NCBI GenBank assembly: GCA_024682375.1
Contig: JAIKZI010000066.1
Span: forward strand, 62,001-126,000
Source: Lachnospiraceae bacterium
Lineage (GTDB): Bacteria; Bacillota; Clostridia; Lachnospirales; Lachnospiraceae
DNA: 64,000 bases
Direction of reading: 5' to 3'
Below the pieces are notes generated by a model, which did no database searches, was not told where the DNA came from, and worked only from the letters and a program-made list of their open reading frames with translations. Position numbers and translations under genes: made by a program. Shown piece after piece: positions 62,572 to 64,000 of this stretch. Every line of letters begins with the position of its first letter. The stretch's first letter is position 1.

Positions 62572-64000
62572 TTAATAGTTATCTGTTAAATCATTTTCCA
62601 AAAGGATAAACTTACGTCCGTCACAGCTTATTGTATTCGCAAAATTCATCGCTTCCTGAAGTGTCTCACCTACGAAGATATTCTTTTTAGAAAATCCTTC
62701 ATCAATCAAACCTTCATAAATCGGACGCGTATGCTTCTCACCAACCAATGCCACAAAATCACAGTTTTTCGCAGCGTAGCCACCAAAGGCTCGGTTGTAT
62801 TCGTCTTCCTTGTCTCCCAATTCTACCATACCTGGTGTGATTAGGATTCTGGTTCCTTTAAACATGCCGAGTGTTTCCACGGCTGCCTTTGAACCAACGG
62901 GATTTGAATTATAAGCATCATCTATGATAGTCACGTTTCCACGTGGAATCATCTGCAATCTGTGTGGCGCAGGACGAAGTCTACGAACCTGTGTCACAAG
63001 CTTATTAAGCGGAATACCATACATATGAGCAATCGCTATAGCTCCAACAACATTTATAACATTATGTTCACCTATAAGCTTCATCTTATAAGTCTGCTCT
63101 TCATTTTCTGGAGTAACTACAGTAAATTCAGTACCATTTTCATCAGCACTGATATCCTTTGCATAATAACCGACATTCTTCTTTACGCCATCGACTTCTT
63201 CAGAAGTGTTTTCTACATTAGTTCCATACAAAACTCTTGTATCATAATTCTTAGCATTGTCTCTTACATAGTCACAATCCATGTTCAAGAAAAGGTGTCT
63301 ATTCGGTCTTATTGCATCACCAAGTTCATACTTTGTTGAAATAATATTTTCAATCGAACCAAATGTCTCCAAATGCTGTGGTCCAATCGATGCGATAATT
63401 CCATCATCAGGATGTACAATATCACATAACTCTTTTATCTCGCCTACGCCTCTGGCGCCCATTTCACAAAGGAAAATCTCAGTATCATTCTTCAAATCTC
63501 CACGAATAGTCTTAACAACACCCATAGGTGTATTAAAACTTGCTGGAGTTTTCACCACATTGAAGCCAGCCTTCAACAATGTATCAAGATAATACTTAAC
63601 TGAAGTTTTTCCGTAACTTCCCGTGATACCAATAATCTTTAGATTTGGCATACTCTTAAGAATTTTCTTGGCATCGTTAATATAATATGTGCGCACCATT
63701 TTTTCCACAGGCGCATTAATAGTATTTGAAAGAATGACAAAAAATGGAGTAAGCGCTACTAAAAACAAAAGATAAGCACCTAAGAGCATTTCATTCTGTT
63801 TAAATACGAATCTGGAAAAAAGAATACCTAAAACTATAAGCACCGTATAAGTGTCTCTAAGTCTTTTCATTCTAGTTGTCCAATTCAAAGGCTTCTTCTG
63901 AGACAGGCCTTCCATCTTTATGAAATACCAAATATTCAAAATCATAAGAAGACAAACTAAAACCTTGAGTGGCCAAAAATTCAAAATAGATAGAACACCT
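62572..64000 (-). CDS. membrane-anchored Mur ligase, MurF-like (5' end beyond window)
   Basis: At least 475 residues; the frame stays open to the window edge, so the true start may lie outside (a TTG at 63984 has no obvious ribosome site). Two or more hydrophobic helices (about 5-25, 45-95 counted from that TTG) replace the usual substrate-recognition domain, followed by a Mur central domain with the ATP loop GITGSYGKTS, CEMGARGVGEI, and a C-terminal domain with IDDAYNSNP and GMVELG. The IDDAYNSNP and GMxELG motifs fit MurF, which adds D-Ala-D-Ala. Position next to ddl supports this. Confidence 0.85.
   Translation of the reverse strand, partial: GVLSILNFWPLKVLVCLLMILNIWYFIKMEGLSQKKPLNWTTRMKRLRDTYTVLIVLGILFSRFVFKQNEMLLGAYLLFLVALTPFFVILSNTINAPVEKMVRTYYINDAKKILKSMPNLKIIGITGSYGKTSVKYYLDTLLKAGFNVVKTPASFNTPMGVVKTIRGDLKNDTEIFLCEMGARGVGEIKELCDIVHPDDGIIASIGPQHLETFGSIENIISTKYELGDAIRPNRHLFLNMDCDYVRDNAKNYDTRVLYGTNVENTSEEVDGVKKNVGYYAKDISADENGTEFTVVTPENEEQTYKMKLIGEHNVINVVGAIAIAHMYGIPLNKLVTQVRRLRPAPHRLQMIPRGNVTIIDDAYNSNPVGSKAAVETLGMFKGTRILITPGMVELGDKEDEYNRAFGGYAAKNCDFVALVGEKHTRPIYEGLIDEGFSKKNIFVGETLQEAMNFANTISCDGRKFILLENDLTDNY

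Noticed and set aside
63281..63592. Plus-strand frames opposite the Mur ligase
   Set aside because: Composition and lack of ribosome sites mark them as antisense shadows, as with most other plus-strand frames over minus-strand genes.

Overview
The window is an AT-rich, gene-dense piece of a Firmicutes chromosome. The best fit is a flagellated member of the Lachnospiraceae (Clostridia; Butyrivibrio, Pseudobutyrivibrio and Lachnospira are plausible relatives). This rests on strong AGGAGG-type ribosome binding sites with occasional TTG starts, SigA-type promoters (often extended -10), a SigD-type flagellar promoter, and Firmicutes gene blocks: cdaA-cdaR-glmM, comFC-yvyF, mreB near flgF/flgG, uvrB-uvrA, veg. 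The genus is inferred from memory, not computed. I see no insertion sequence, prophage, CRISPR array, tRNA or rRNA. Almost everything is on the minus strand, so operons read from high to low coordinates.

Layout. 1-5.1 kb: a truncated Ala/Lys-rich protein, a 51-aa ORF, and a fapA - 57-aa - TPR protein - cysE operon. 5.1-7.9 kb: valS with a TTG start and a terminator-like hairpin directly in front of it. 7.9-11.8 kb: ferrous iron uptake (feoA, feoA, feoB, Cys-rich partner) divergent from a DtxR-family regulator, with operator-like palindromes between them. 11.8-14.7 kb: pyruvate kinase and an HtrA protease. 14.7-33.1 kb: a surface polysaccharide locus with dTDP-rhamnose synthesis (rfbD, B, A, C), an ABC exporter (Wzm/Wzt), UDP-galactopyranose mutase, two phosphoglycosyl transferases, an LCP ligase, glycosyltransferases, an exported metallo-beta-lactamase-fold protein, a membrane protein split by an in-frame amber codon, and a GtrA-nucleotidyltransferase fusion. 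33.2-39.5 kb: comFC, a yvyF-like gene, two membrane proteins, c-di-AMP synthesis (cdaA, cdaR), glmM and an HPr-like protein. 39.6-41.5 kb: a lipoprotein of the ABC_sub_bind type and a YbaK-type deacylase. 41.5-49 kb: recD2, a FlgJ-type rod-binding protein, flgG and flgF under a SigD promoter, two glycosyltransferases and mreB. 49.1-56.7 kb: uvrA, uvrB, secA. 56.7-57.25 kb: a 600-bp gene-free stretch with a strong plus-strand promoter, several hairpins and a perfect terminator, interpreted as a structured non-coding RNA (possibly raiA-motif class). 57.3-64 kb: map, a SurA-N-like membrane protein, an NlpC/P60 hydrolase, veg, plsC, ddl and a membrane-anchored Mur ligase running off the end.

Functionally the window is mostly about the cell envelope: peptidoglycan precursors (glmM, ddl, Mur ligase), cell shape (mreB), wall hydrolysis (NlpC/P60), secretion (secA), envelope quality control (htrA), c-di-AMP signalling, and a rhamnose- and probably galactofuranose-containing glycan. 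The most unusual items are the secA-map RNA, a second possible small RNA before uvrA, the amber-split membrane gene, the GtrA fusion and the hairpin before valS.
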